Positions 44,784 to 53,229 are shown, counted from the stretch's first letter. The stretch is 64,000 bases of DNA from Pseudonocardiaceae bacterium YIM PH 21723 (GCA_003600225.1 QZFT01000034.1:62001-126000), one strand, 5' to 3'. The notes: generated from the sequence alone by a model not told the origin. Numbers and translations: made by a program.

Positions 44784-45899
44784 TCAAGCAACTGCCCGAG
44801 TTGTCATTTCCTCGTCAAGCCAATACAACAGCGAGCAAGCGAACATCAGGGCCTGCACCGCATTGCGGCGGGTGTACTGACGACGACCTACGGTGTGGGC
44901 AGTCGCGTGCCGGCTAAACGTAGTTGGCACAGGATCACCGTTATTCACCCAGTACTGCTGGTACGTCTGCCACATAGGAGCAAGCACGATGTATTGCCTG
45001 ACCGTGAACTTTCCATAGGCGTCCTTGGTGTTCTTACCTTTTGAATCGGGTGTGAATTTATGCCAGTTCCTGAAGGACGCGCGCACGATAGTGTCGACGA
45101 GCGAACCTGCTAGCGCCTGGGCGGCCGCCGTATGGCCGGCGTCGAGAGCATCCAGTGCAGCTACGGCGAAAACGATGTATGGCGCGACACGTGTTGTTTT
45201 ACAGACCGTCACGGCCTCGCGGCAATCCCGCGAGATGGTCCTCCACCGTCTGCCAAGAATGTCTCTACGCATACCCGCGCTGTCGGCATTGACCAAGGCT
45301 TCGGCCGTAGCAGCTCGTGGCAATCCGTAGAGTGGGATGCCATCGTCCATAACGACCTGCTTCACCTGCGCCAGCCTCAGGCCTCTGATGTCCTGGAGGT
45401 TAGGTGGATAGAACGCCGCTTTGAAGTTGACGACAGCGGGGCCGATAGCACTCAGCCACCAGGCAGTCTGCTGTTTGGCGAACCGAGAAACAGCAGTTCT
45501 CATCGCCTCGCCGACGCCTAAGTCGATGTTCTTGGCCACCTCTGAGGTAAAGAAGCTGAGCTTGGAGTGGGGTAGCGTGGAAGCCTTGAAGAGATCGCTG
45601 CCGAAGGCTGAGATCATCCCCTGCCGAAAGACATGCGATGCGAGGAATGGCTTGAGGGCGTTGCTAATGATGGCTTGTTGCCCCTCAGTAAACGCGGACA
45701 ATGCCGAGCTGGTCGTGAGGACCGATTCGGGGATCAACTGTGCCAAGCTGGGAAGCTGGCGATTAAGGTCCGGGTCCAGCGACCGGCGGACCTGATTGAT
45801 CTTCTCCCGGAGTGATTCCTGATCATCAGCAGTCAGCTCTCCCCTCTCGTCACCCAAGGGATCTCCCTGCGACTCGGGGCCATGTTCACCATTCACCAT
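44784..45899 (-). CDS. HEPN-like protein with a C-terminal RHxxxH motif
   Basis: The protein is about 371 residues (ATG 45899 preferred; the frame is open further upstream). It is almost all helical. The C-terminal 50 residues contain SRHATAH (R-x4-H), followed by TVGRRQYTRRNAVQALM and a final LDEE. R-x4-6-H is the catalytic motif of HEPN ribonucleases, and this C-terminal arrangement recurs in bacterial abortive-infection-like proteins. It lies between the broken PD-(D/E)XK gene and the caspase gene. RNase activity is inferred. Confidence 0.55.
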   Translation of the reverse strand: MVNGEHGPESQGDPLGDERGELTADDQESLREKINQVRRSLDPDLNRQLPSLAQLIPESVLTTSSALSAFTEGQQAIISNALKPFLASHVFRQGMISAFGSDLFKASTLPHSKLSFFTSEVAKNIDLGVGEAMRTAVSRFAKQQTAWWLSAIGPAVVNFKAAFYPPNLQDIRGLRLAQVKQVVMDDGIPLYGLPRAATAEALVNADSAGMRRDILGRRWRTISRDCREAVTVCKTTRVAPYIVFAVAALDALDAGHTAAAQALAGSLVDTIVRASFRNWHKFTPDSKGKNTKDAYGKFTVRQYIVLAPMWQTYQQYWVNNGDPVPTTFSRHATAHTVGRRQYTRRNAVQALMFACSLLYWLDEEMTTRAVA

Positions 45900-46168
45900 G
45901 CGGTGAAGATTAACCCTCCGGACTGACAGCATGAACCAAGTCAATCCACTTCGAAACCAGAAATAATACAGGAATGTAATCCTGGCGACCTGCATAGTTG
46001 GTCAACGACTTACGTACCGCTCAACAGTGCAAATCCCTGGCAGCCATCGTGGATCACCAGCTACTCTACCTACCTGGCCTTACTGACGCAGCCTGAGCGC
46101 AGCATACCTACACCTAGGACTTCATCGATATGACATCGATAGCTGTTGGTGAAACCAGATAATGCCGG

Positions 46169-47503
46169 TCATAGCTGATTCTGACAAAATGGACAGTCTG
46201 ACCCATGCACGAGACTCTGCCGATGCCGTCGACTAGTAATCCGACTTGAAGTCCCCGACATTCCTTCGCGCATCAACAGCTCGGCCACAGTTATTCTTTC
46301 CGAGATATTTCGTCGTCCTTCTTGCCGCACCTTCTCTGCCGCCCGCTGCAAAAGACCAGACAAAGGCGGGAGCACCGCAGGACTTGAAGCACCATTCCGA
46401 TACACCGGACGGAGGTCCGGAGGCGCATCCGGCAGCCATGGATACGGCGGGAGCCTAAAGCTTGCCGACGACTGCGAAACGGTTCCGAAAGGCTCAACAG
46501 GCCCTGACACTGACCCCTCCCCCAGAACCTGGGGTGATCGCTGTCGAGCCCGCAAGCCGAACAGATTCACCGTGCTCAACACGGATTGCGCCGCACCCGT
46601 ATCGTAAGGAAGTTCCAGCAACGCATCCTTGGCCAGCCGAGCCTCCGCAGGCGAGCCGTGCTGAATCTGCTCGATAAGCAGGTCAACCCCATGCTCCCGC
46701 GCCTTCGGCCGGCTGCTCGTCACCATGATCCGGATATCATCAGGGAGCTTGGCGATACTGCTGGCGGTACCAGGGCTACTGGCGACGTACAGCGTCCCCT
46801 CCAGATCGACCGTCTTCCCGGGTGTTTGATGCTTAACCTTTGCCCTGACCTGGTCAAAGACATACTCGTAGAGCTCGTCGACATCGATCAGACCGTCGCG
46901 GTTCCGATCGGCCTCACCGGAACGAAGACCTCGCACCAATGCACTGGTAAAGATGGAAGGACCCAGCGGGCCATCAGCCTCTTCAAAGGCCAGCTCAAGT
47001 TCACTCGACGCTGTGATGATGGCGCGGCCTCGCCCCTTGAATCGGGGCAGAACATCGAGCTTTGCACCCGACCGATGATTGATATTCGCCTTGAACGCCC
47101 CCGCGTAACAACAGTCCAGAAGAAGCAAAATGCGCTGGGAGCTGGATTGCGTCATCTGATCATGAATATATGCAGCTGGAACCGCTGTGGACCCCAACCG
47201 GTTGGCCCGAGAGTCTTTCATGATCAAATGCAGTTGTCCGCGGTCATCCCGGTATCCGTGCCCAGATATATAGAGCACAAGTTGATCATCACGGTGAGAA
47301 TCAGCCAACAGATCCTCGATGGCCATGCGCACTGCGTGTGCGGACTCGTTGTGCATCGCCCGGACGCGATAGTTGCCGATCGCCGGGTCACTGAGCACTG
47401 CTCCCAGGGCCTTGATATCGGCACTCGGCGCACGCAACCGACTGAACGCCTCATCGGCGTAGGTGTCGGTGGCGATAAGAAGCGCCGCCCGCTGCTGCAT
47501 CAT
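46169..47503 (-). CDS. Caspase-family peptidase (C14)
   Basis: The 444-residue protein has the caspase-hemoglobinase fold. ALLIATDTYADEAF comes first, then QLVLYISGHGYRDDRG with the catalytic His and ILLLLDCCYAGAF with the catalytic Cys. The domain covers about residues 1-240 and ends at GTLYVASSP. DRNRDGLIDVDELYEYVF adds the typical Asp-rich helical block. The C-terminal 200 residues form an unknown region, possibly an effector-associated domain that recruits the partner. It lies 184 bases from the divergent EACC1 gene, which matches known caspase-centred conflict systems. Confidence 0.88.
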   Translation of the reverse strand: MMQQRAALLIATDTYADEAFSRLRAPSADIKALGAVLSDPAIGNYRVRAMHNESAHAVRMAIEDLLADSHRDDQLVLYISGHGYRDDRGQLHLIMKDSRANRLGSTAVPAAYIHDQMTQSSSQRILLLLDCCYAGAFKANINHRSGAKLDVLPRFKGRGRAIITASSELELAFEEADGPLGPSIFTSALVRGLRSGEADRNRDGLIDVDELYEYVFDQVRAKVKHQTPGKTVDLEGTLYVASSPGTASSIAKLPDDIRIMVTSSRPKAREHGVDLLIEQIQHGSPAEARLAKDALLELPYDTGAAQSVLSTVNLFGLRARQRSPQVLGEGSVSGPVEPFGTVSQSSASFRLPPYPWLPDAPPDLRPVYRNGASSPAVLPPLSGLLQRAAEKVRQEGRRNISERITVAELLMREGMSGTSSRITSRRHRQSLVHGSDCPFCQNQL

Positions 47504-47687
47504 CCCCCGCTTCCAGATCTTCCTCTTCGCTTCGCCGTGAACGTCCCGTCAGAACGATCCAGCGAAGCGGCCAGGCTACCCGTTTTGCCTAGGCGACCTT
47601 CGATAAGGTGGCGGTTAGTGGATCACCGCACGTTGGGGCCGCGTCGGCTCCCGCAGCACTCAGTTCGCCTGCCTGGGAGGCGCTCCA

Positions 47688-48092
47688 ATGGTCATCATTG
47701 AGATCGAGCTCGACGTAGTTGATGAGAGCCCCGAAATCATCGACCGACTGACGCGCCAGCTACGCACAGAGCTCTCACAAATCCCGGTCGAAAGCGCACA
47801 GCTTCGAAGAGAACCCGGACCGATCGCTTCCAAAGGGGATCTGGTCACCGTTGGTTCGATCGTTGTCGCGGTAGCCAACTCCGCGCTGGTGGGCGGAGTG
47901 GTCGCCGTCCTCCGAACATGGATCAACCGTCACAGGAAGCGCAGCATCACCGTCCAGATCAACGACCAGAAGCTCGAGCTGTCAGGGGGCACCCCTGCAG
48001 AACATCAGCAAGTCATCGACGGCTTCCTACGAGCAACAGAGACACTCTCCAATCCCAAGGATCCCAGGGAAGGTAAGGCGATCGATAGTTGA
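47688..48092 (+). CDS. EACC1-like adaptor (effector-associated constant component 1)
   Basis: The 134-residue protein starts at ATG 47688. It has an N-terminal alpha/beta part (LTRQLRTELSQIPVESAQL), a hydrophobic helix (LVTVGSIVVAVANSALVGGV) followed by basic residues (NRHRKR), and a C-terminal strand pair (ITVQINDQKLELSGG) with a closing helix. This matches the EACC1 constant component of actinobacterial ternary conflict systems, in which it joins an effector such as a caspase. The assignment is from pattern and context. Confidence 0.75.
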   Translation: MVIIEIELDVVDESPEIIDRLTRQLRTELSQIPVESAQLRREPGPIASKGDLVTVGSIVVAVANSALVGGVVAVLRTWINRHRKRSITVQINDQKLELSGGTPAEHQQVIDGFLRATETLSNPKDPREGKAIDS

Positions 48093-48093
48093 G

Positions 48094-48387
48094 TCATACC
48101 GTCTGCAGTTGGTCACTCATCGCAGGCGCGGCAGCGATTCGAGAAGGGTCGGTCGACCGCACCGACTTCACCAGTTCCCGAGCCTGCGCTGCTCCGATAC
48201 AGAGCACCTGCCGAACAGTGTCCGAGGAGACCGGCCGACCATATTTGGCCAAGTGATCGTTATTGAGCTCCATCGCGCGACGATGCCGCTCAGCCCGATC
48301 CGCCACAGTAAGGCGCCCAGAGATCAGCGGGCTCGGCTGATCACCATCTGCATGCTGCGGCGCCCGGCCGACATCGGCTGCCACCAC
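48094..48387 (-). CDS. Small HTH protein, probably a remnant
   Basis: The 97-residue product starts at GTG. It carries AMELNNDHLAKYGRPVSSDT, then VRQVLCIGAAQARELVK, a small HTH found at the C-terminus of actinobacterial plasmid and element proteins (often DUF2637-type). No membrane part is present, so it may be a truncated copy. It ends two bases after the EACC1 stop on the opposite strand. Confidence 0.45.
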   Translation of the reverse strand: MVAADVGRAPQHADGDQPSPLISGRLTVADRAERHRRAMELNNDHLAKYGRPVSSDTVRQVLCIGAAQARELVKSVRSTDPSRIAAAPAMSDQLQTV

Positions 48388-48550
48388 AGACTACTGAAGC
48401 GATGCCAGCACCTCGGTTAACTCGACACCGTTCCGGATTTTCCAGAGCAGCTCTCCTGGAATGTGCCGCTGCCACTCACCGCCGTGGACACCGTGCCGAA
48501 TGGTGACGACCCGGCTGAGGATAAGCTCCGCCTCCGCCGCTTCGGTGTAG

Positions 48551-49123
48551 CAACTCCTGCCCAACACCCCTCCGGAGGCGGCTCGACACCAGCTGAACAC
48601 CGCGATCAGTGGAACCCGCTCCCTGCTACGCGCAGCTACAGGTGATTCAGGCGCCCACTTCATCACGCACCGCGCCAACCGCTACCGGCTGGATCTTGAA
48701 CTGGCCACCTCCGACCTGCTCGAACTTGAGGCCGCCATCGCCGATGCCTACGCCAAGGCCACGGACTTCCGCCGGATCATCGAGCTCTGCCGCCCCGGTG
48801 AACTGCTGCACTCCGCCGCATACAGCTGGGCCGAACCAGTCCGCGAAGTCATCCGGCACCAGGCCCTCAACGCCCTGTTCCACGTAGCTCACACGGCCGA
48901 GGACACCATGGCTGTCGAGGCCCTGCAGGTTGCTGTCCGCCTCGACCCGTACGCCGAGCAGATCTACCAGCACCTCATCCGCCGCCACACCGACGCAGGC
49001 CGGCCAGACGCCGCCATCGCGATCTACAGGCAGCTGCGGGCCAGGCTGGCCGAGATCGATGCGGAGCCCACCAACGAGACCGAGGCGCTGCTGCCGATCC
49101 CACGATCCAGGCCCCGCCGTTAA
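48551..49123 (+). pseudogene. Remnant of a second LysM-BTAD gene (3' end)
   Basis: An open stretch of 190 codons without a start follows an in-frame TAG at 48548. Its product parallels the C-terminus of the 40319 gene step by step. QLLPNTPPEAARHQLNTAIS matches QILPNTPFDKAKSQIQTAVS. Then IELCRPGELLHSAAYSWAEP matches IELCRPGEPLADDLYSWAEP, and RLDPYAEQIYQHLIRRHTD matches HLDPYAEPVYQRLIQLHTD. The resemblance continues past the stop into the CCCACCGTTGG flank and hairpin 2. It is the debris of an older duplicate. Confidence 0.85.
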
Positions 49124-49138
49124 GCCCACCGTTGGCCC

Positions 49139-49179
49139 CACCGTCCGGACACCGCCTTAAGACCGGCGCCCGGACGGTG
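49139..49179 (+). repeat. Hairpin copy 2 with conserved loop
   Basis: CACCGTCCGG (49139-49148) and CCGGACGGTG (49170-49179) pair perfectly over a 21-base loop that holds the same GCCTTAAGACCGGC as copy 1. Both arms differ from copy 1, so pairing is kept by compensating changes. A second small hairpin (CCGCT-aac-AGCGG, 49180-49192) follows. Confidence 0.75.
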
Positions 49180-49341
49180 CCGCTAACAGCGGAATCGGTG
49201 CAGCTCACAGCCCTTATGGGCAACCTTGACGCCGGCCATAGTGACCCTCACTCATGTAGCTATCCCTTGTTCGTCGAGAGCAATCGATACCCGAACCGGT
49301 GATCGATGCCGTCGGCCCAGCCTTCGCTCTTCCTAAGGGAA

Positions 49342-49752
49342 TTAGCCGCGCACTGGCTGATCGAGAAGTTCAGCCAGCAGACCGCGTACCCGGCGGTCGA
49401 TGTCATCGCGGATGGGCCGCACGTGCTCCACTCCCAGCCCCGCCGGGTCATCCAGCTTCCAGTCCAGGTAACGCTTGCCGGGGAAGACCGGGCAAGTGTC
49501 ACCGCAGCCCATGGTGATCACCACATCGGAGGCCTCGACGTCGTCGTAGGACAACTTCGTCGGGATCTCCGCGGTGATGTCCAGGCCCCACTCGGCCAAT
49601 GCCTCGGCAGCAGCCGGGTTGACCGCCTCCGCCGGCTCCGATCCGGCTGAGCGGACGACGATGCGGCCCATCGAGTGATGCGCCAGCAGCGCGGCGGCCA
49701 TCTGGGAGCGACCGGCGTTGTGCACGCAGACGAACAGCACTTCCGGAGTCAT
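49342..49752 (-). CDS. arsC: Arsenate reductase (low-molecular-weight phosphatase type) 1
   Basis: This 136-residue ArsC reduces arsenate to arsenite, in actinomycetes probably through mycothiol or thioredoxin. The P-loop VLFVCVHNAGRSQMA lies at residues 4-18, with the nucleophilic Cys in CxxxxxR and a GCGDTCPVFPGKRYLDW block. It is the last gene of the ars operon, ATGA-coupled to the second arsC. Confidence 0.9.
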   Translation of the reverse strand: MTPEVLFVCVHNAGRSQMAAALLAHHSMGRIVVRSAGSEPAEAVNPAAAEALAEWGLDITAEIPTKLSYDDVEASDVVITMGCGDTCPVFPGKRYLDWKLDDPAGLGVEHVRPIRDDIDRRVRGLLAELLDQPVRG

Positions 49753-50198
49753 CGAGCCTCCTGCACGAGGTTCAAATCCTCGGCCAGCAGGCGAACTCGC
49801 CGGTCGATGTCATCGCGGATCGTCCGCACCTGCTCTAGGGAGGCACCTGCCGGGTCGGCGACGTCCCAGTCCAGGTAACGGTTGCCGGGATAGGTCGGGC
49901 ATGTGTCCCCGCAACCCATGTTGACGACCACGTCGGCCGCGCGCACCACCTCATCGCTGAGGGGCTTGGGATAGGCCGCCGGCAAGAGGACACCCAGCTC
50001 GGACAGGGCTAATACGCAGTTGGCGTCCAGCTCCTCGGTCGGGCGAGAACCCGCCGAGCGCACCACCGCCTGCCCGCCGGTGTGCTGCTCCAGCAGCGCT
50101 GCGGCCATCTGGGAACGACCGGCGTTGCGCACACAGACGAACAGCACCTGCGGTGAGACGCGTGGAACGATCCCGGAGGCCAGTGCGTGTGCCTCCAA
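49749..50198 (-). CDS. arsC: Arsenate reductase (low-molecular-weight phosphatase type) 2
   Basis: The 149-residue paralogue of the previous gene has P-loop VLFVCVRNAGRSQMA, GCGDTCPTYPGNRYLDWDV, and a 15-residue N-terminal extension. It is coupled to the three-helix gene (3 bases upstream) and to arsC 1 downstream. Two tandem reductases with somewhat different sequences may use different reductants or support higher flux. Confidence 0.9.
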   Translation of the reverse strand: MEAHALASGIVPRVSPQVLFVCVRNAGRSQMAAALLEQHTGGQAVVRSAGSRPTEELDANCVLALSELGVLLPAAYPKPLSDEVVRAADVVVNMGCGDTCPTYPGNRYLDWDVADPAGASLEQVRTIRDDIDRRVRLLAEDLNLVQEAR

Positions 50199-50201
50199 CC
50201 G

Positions 50202-50381
50202 TTATTTGGCGAATTTGCCGGTCAGCGCGACCAGGTGGGTGTTGATGGTCGCGCCGTCTTTGAGCACCGAGTAGCTGTCATGGACGAATCGGCTCACCGT
50301 CTCGGCGTTGAACGTGCCGTGGTAACGGGCGGCAAGGTCTTCACAGATCCGTTCCAGCTCACGGAGGACGGTGTCGTTCAC
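50202..50381 (-). CDS. Three-helix bundle domain protein of the ars operon
   Basis: The 59-residue protein starts at GTG 50381 with GGGAG upstream and overlaps the acr3 stop as GTGA. The sequence (RELERICEDLAARYHGTF, then ETVSRFVHDSYSVLKDG) matches the small helical domain usually fused to the N-terminus of actinobacterial ArsC proteins. Here a stop and 3 bases separate it from ArsC 2, so it is a split version. Confidence 0.75.
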   Translation of the reverse strand: MNDTVLRELERICEDLAARYHGTFNAETVSRFVHDSYSVLKDGATINTHLVALTGKFAK

Positions 50382-51463
50382 TGCTGGCTCCCGGGGGATG
50401 AGGCGGGGAAACGGCGGCGCAGGAGCAGAGAGACGTAGACCAGGGCAACCAGCACCGGAACCTCGATGAGCGGTCCGACCACACCCGCGAGGGCCTGGCC
50501 GCTGGTGGCGCCGAAAGTCGCGATGGCGACGGCGATGGCGAGCTCGAAATTGTTGCCCGCCGCCGTGAACGCCAGGGTCGTGGTGCGTTCGTAGTTCAAG
50601 CCCAAACCGCGGCCCAGGGCGTAGGAACCCGCCCACATCACGGCGAAGTAGGCCAGCAGCGGCAAGGCGATCCGGGCGACATCCCAGGGGTGACCGATGA
50701 TCTGGTCGCCCTGCAGACTGAACAACACCACGATGGTGAACAGCAGCCCGTACAGGGCGGCCGGACCCACCTTGGGCAGGAACTTCTCCTCGTACCACTG
50801 GCGGCCCTTGGCACGTTCACCGAGCCGACGGGACAGGTACCCGGCCAGCAGCGGAATGCCCAGGAAGATCAGCACGCTCTTGACGATCTGCCAGCTGGAC
50901 ACCGCGAGCTCGGCCTGCGGCAGGCCCAGCCAGTGCGGCAGAACCGACAGGTAGAACCAGCCGAGGGTGCCGAAGGCGATGACCTGGAAGATCGAGTTCA
51001 GGGCGACCAGTACGGCGGCGGCCTCCCGGTCACCACAGGCGAGATCGTTCCAGATGATGACCATGGCGATGCAGCGCGCGAGCCCGACGATGATCAGTCC
51101 GGTGCGGCACTCGGGCAGATCCGGCAGCAATAGCCAGGCCAGGGCGAACATGAGCGCCGGACCCAGTATCCAGTTCAGGAACAGGGAGGACCACAACAGA
51201 CGCCGATCGCTGGTCACGGTGTCCAGCCGGTCATAACGCACCTTCGCCAGCACCGGATACATCATGATCAGCAGACCGATGGCGATCGGCAGCGAGATGC
51301 CGTCCACCGTCACCGAGGTCAGCACGCCGTTCAGGCCCGGGATGAGGCGCCCCGCCAACAGACCCAGCACCATGGCTGCGCCGATCCACAGCGGCAGATA
51401 TCGGTCCAAAGTCGACAACTTGCCGACGACTCCGGCCTGAGGAGAAGCGTTGGTTGTTGTCAC
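50378..51463 (-). CDS. acr3: ACR3-family arsenite efflux permease
   Basis: The 361-residue membrane protein has about ten helices. It shows the ACR3 marks LPLWIGAAMVLGLLAGRLIP at the start and LPECRTGLIIVGLARCIAM with the conserved Cys, then VIIWNDLACGD. It exports arsenite (and probably antimonite) using the proton gradient. It is GTGA-coupled to arsR. Confidence 0.92.
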   Translation of the reverse strand: MTTTNASPQAGVVGKLSTLDRYLPLWIGAAMVLGLLAGRLIPGLNGVLTSVTVDGISLPIAIGLLIMMYPVLAKVRYDRLDTVTSDRRLLWSSLFLNWILGPALMFALAWLLLPDLPECRTGLIIVGLARCIAMVIIWNDLACGDREAAAVLVALNSIFQVIAFGTLGWFYLSVLPHWLGLPQAELAVSSWQIVKSVLIFLGIPLLAGYLSRRLGERAKGRQWYEEKFLPKVGPAALYGLLFTIVVLFSLQGDQIIGHPWDVARIALPLLAYFAVMWAGSYALGRGLGLNYERTTTLAFTAAGNNFELAIAVAIATFGATSGQALAGVVGPLIEVPVLVALVYVSLLLRRRFPASSPGSQQ

Positions 51464-51822
51464 GCGCCTGCCCCCATAGGAACCGCTTCTCCCGGGGCCA
51501 GAACGAGCGAAAGCCTATACAGCACCTTGGCGTCCACCTTGTACATCACCCAGGTTCCCTTCTTCGAACTGGTGACCAGGCCCGCTTCACGCAGGACCTT
51601 GAGATGGTGCGAGATCGTCGGGCCGGTCAGCTCGAAGGCATCCGTCAGGTCGCACACGCACGCCTCGCCGCCCTCATGCGAGGCGATCAACGACAGCAGC
51701 CGCAAGCGCACCGGGTCGCCAAGAGCCTTGAAGACCCTGGCAAGCTCTCCGGCTTGATCAGCAGATAGCGGTTCGCGAGCCAAGGATGTCTCGCAGGCCT
51801 CCAGCACCAGTTCCTTCGACAT
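51460..51822 (-). CDS. arsR: ArsR-family As(III)-responsive repressor 1
   Basis: The 120-residue protein has FKALGDPVRLRLLSLIAS and the metal motif EACVCDLTDAF (CxC in helix 3), then TGPTISHHLKVLREAG. It heads the operon arsR-acr3-three-helix-arsC-arsC. No Shine-Dalgarno precedes the ATG; the upstream palindrome at 51843 is the likely operator. Its sequence is close to that of the second ArsR at 57529. Confidence 0.9.
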   Translation of the reverse strand: MSKELVLEACETSLAREPLSADQAGELARVFKALGDPVRLRLLSLIASHEGGEACVCDLTDAFELTGPTISHHLKVLREAGLVTSSKKGTWVMYKVDAKVLYRLSLVLAPGEAVPMGAGA

Positions 51823-51842
51823 GTGTCTATATTTACAGCTGT

Positions 51843-51854
51843 CTATCTAGATAG
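51843..51854. promoter_or_regulatory. Putative ArsR operator
   Basis: CTATCTAGATAG is a perfect 12-base palindrome 21 bases before the arsR start. On the arsR strand, TAGACA half-sites follow on both sides (GATAGACAG, ATATAGACAC). The same TAGACA half-site is found before the second arsR (57514-57527). Confidence 0.6.
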
Positions 51855-51910
51855 CAATCGAAGTAACGTGGTCGTTGCCTCTGTCATGTGTGAAACGAAA
51901 CGGATGAGGA

Positions 51911-52168
51911 GTGACCGTGAACTGTCTGGACTGCGCCCTGAGGGGGCAGGGCAGCGTCGCCATCGGCGTATGTCTCGACTGCGGCGCGGCGACATGCGGC
52001 GATCACGCTGTCATTGGCTGCCAGGACCTCGGCCGACCCGTTTCCTTCGGGCTGGGAACCACCCATCGACCACGATGGGTGAGGGCGGTTCGGTGCCGAG
52101 CCTGCGCCACCAGCGCCCCATCTGTGCCGGCCGACGTATCCACGAATATGGATGTCAGCTGTTGCTGA
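51911..52168 (+). CDS. Cys-rich small protein (DUF2180-like)
   Basis: The 85-residue protein begins with VNCLDCALRGQGSVAIGVCL, then DCGAATCGDHAV and a late RCRAC pair. Regularly spaced CxxC pairs suggest zinc or metalloid binding. Small proteins of this kind sit beside metal-resistance genes in many actinomycetes. It is divergent from the ars operon and its GTG follows GAGGA. Confidence 0.65.
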   Translation: MTVNCLDCALRGQGSVAIGVCLDCGAATCGDHAVIGCQDLGRPVSFGLGTTHRPRWVRAVRCRACATSAPSVPADVSTNMDVSCC

Positions 52169-52186
52169 ACCTTCGTGCCGCACTTT

Positions 52187-52867
52187 TCAGCAACAGGCCT
52201 GGCCGCGCCAGGCGTCCCGGCCTTCTTTGGCTGCCACGGCTGCGATGCACAGCGCGACGATCGGGTCGGCCCACCACCAGGCGAGCGTGGAGTTGAGTAG
52301 CAGGCCGGCCAGGAGCACGCCGGACAGGTAGGTGCACAGCAAGGTCTGCTTCGAGTCGGCCACGGCGCTGGCCGAGTTCAGTTCCCGGCCCGCACGCCGC
52401 TGAGCAGCGGACAGGAAGGGCATGACCAGCAGCGAAACGGCGGCCAGCACGATGCCGGTCGTGGAGTGCTCGGCTTGTTCGCCACTGAGCAGGTTCCGGA
52501 TCGACTCGATGGAGACGTAGGTGGCCAGGGCGAAGAAGGACACCGCGATGACCTTGAGTGCGGCGCGTTCCCGGCTGCGATGGTCGGCGGCGGAGAACTG
52601 CCAGCTGACCGCCACGGCGGAGGCGACCTCGATGATCGAGTCCAGGCCGAATCCGATCAGTGCGGTGGAGGAGGCGATCGTGCCCGCGGTGATGGCCACA
52701 ATGGCTTCGATGATGTTGTAGGTGATCGTCGCGGCTACCAGGAGCCGGACGCGGCGGACCAGGACGGACTGCCGGGATGCGTCCGGCTCGGCGGTCGGTC
52801 GCATGGTCGGGCAGCAGGCCGCCGAGCAGCCGCTGACACGGATCCGGTCGGAGTCGCTGTCGACCAT
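52187..52867 (-). CDS. Cation diffusion facilitator (CDF) family transporter
   Basis: The 226-residue membrane protein starts at ATG 52867 with AGGAGA upstream. It has about six helices and a Cys-rich N-terminus (GCSAACCPTM) and C-terminus (GQACC). The metal-site segment LIGFGLDSIIEVASAV and the AVADSKQTLLCTYLSG segment fit CDF proteins. It is shorter than typical CDF (about 300) because the cytoplasmic C-terminal domain is missing. It is regulated with the CmtR-type gene upstream. Confidence 0.82.
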   Translation of the reverse strand: MVDSDSDRIRVSGCSAACCPTMRPTAEPDASRQSVLVRRVRLLVAATITYNIIEAIVAITAGTIASSTALIGFGLDSIIEVASAVAVSWQFSAADHRSRERAALKVIAVSFFALATYVSIESIRNLLSGEQAEHSTTGIVLAAVSLLVMPFLSAAQRRAGRELNSASAVADSKQTLLCTYLSGVLLAGLLLNSTLAWWWADPIVALCIAAVAAKEGRDAWRGQACC

Positions 52868-52883
52868 GGGTATCTCCTGATCA

Positions 52884-53219
52884 TCAGGGAACCGCCGGTG
52901 ACGGCTCGTTGAGACAGGGCTGGGTGGTGTCGACCGCGAGCACGACCTGCACCAGCTCACTCAATGCCCGGTGCAGGTGCGCGTCGGCCAGCGCATAGCG
53001 GACCTGCCGTCCTTCGTGGGTGGCCACGACCAGCCCGCATCCGCGCAGGCAGGTGAGGTGGTTGGAGACGTTCGAACGGGTCAGGTCCAGCTTCTCCGCA
53101 AGTTGAGCCGGGTAGCTGACCCCGTCGAGCAAGGCCACCAGGATGCGACAGCGGGTGGGGTCGGCCAGCGCCCGCCCCAGCCTGGCCAAGGCGTCTTCTC
53201 TCGACTCACAGTTCAGCAC
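52884..53219 (-). CDS. CmtR-type Cd/Pb-sensing ArsR-family repressor
   Basis: The 111-residue protein has ArsR-type winged-helix blocks (RALADPTRCRILVALLDG, then LDLTRSNVSNHLTCLRGCGL). Cysteines in TCLRGC and in the C-terminal TTQPCLNE match the CmtR metal site (two in helix 4, one at the C-terminus). It precedes the CDF gene by 16 bases. The perfect palindrome at 53230 is its likely operator. Confidence 0.85.
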   Translation of the reverse strand: MLNCESREDALARLGRALADPTRCRILVALLDGVSYPAQLAEKLDLTRSNVSNHLTCLRGCGLVVATHEGRQVRYALADAHLHRALSELVQVVLAVDTTQPCLNEPSPAVP

Positions 53220-53229
53220 ACAATGAATC

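Noticed and set aside
48391-48678. Minus-strand 95-codon frame next to the LysM-BTAD remnant
   Set aside because: It overlaps the clear remnant on the plus strand, has no recognisable motif, and is probably chance. The last 40 residues look somewhat protein-like, so it is not fully excluded.
42853-49192. attL/attR of an integrated element
   Set aside because: The duplicated gene ends are too diverged for a recent integration duplication, and no integrase is present. Old duplication with later gene gain or loss explains it better.
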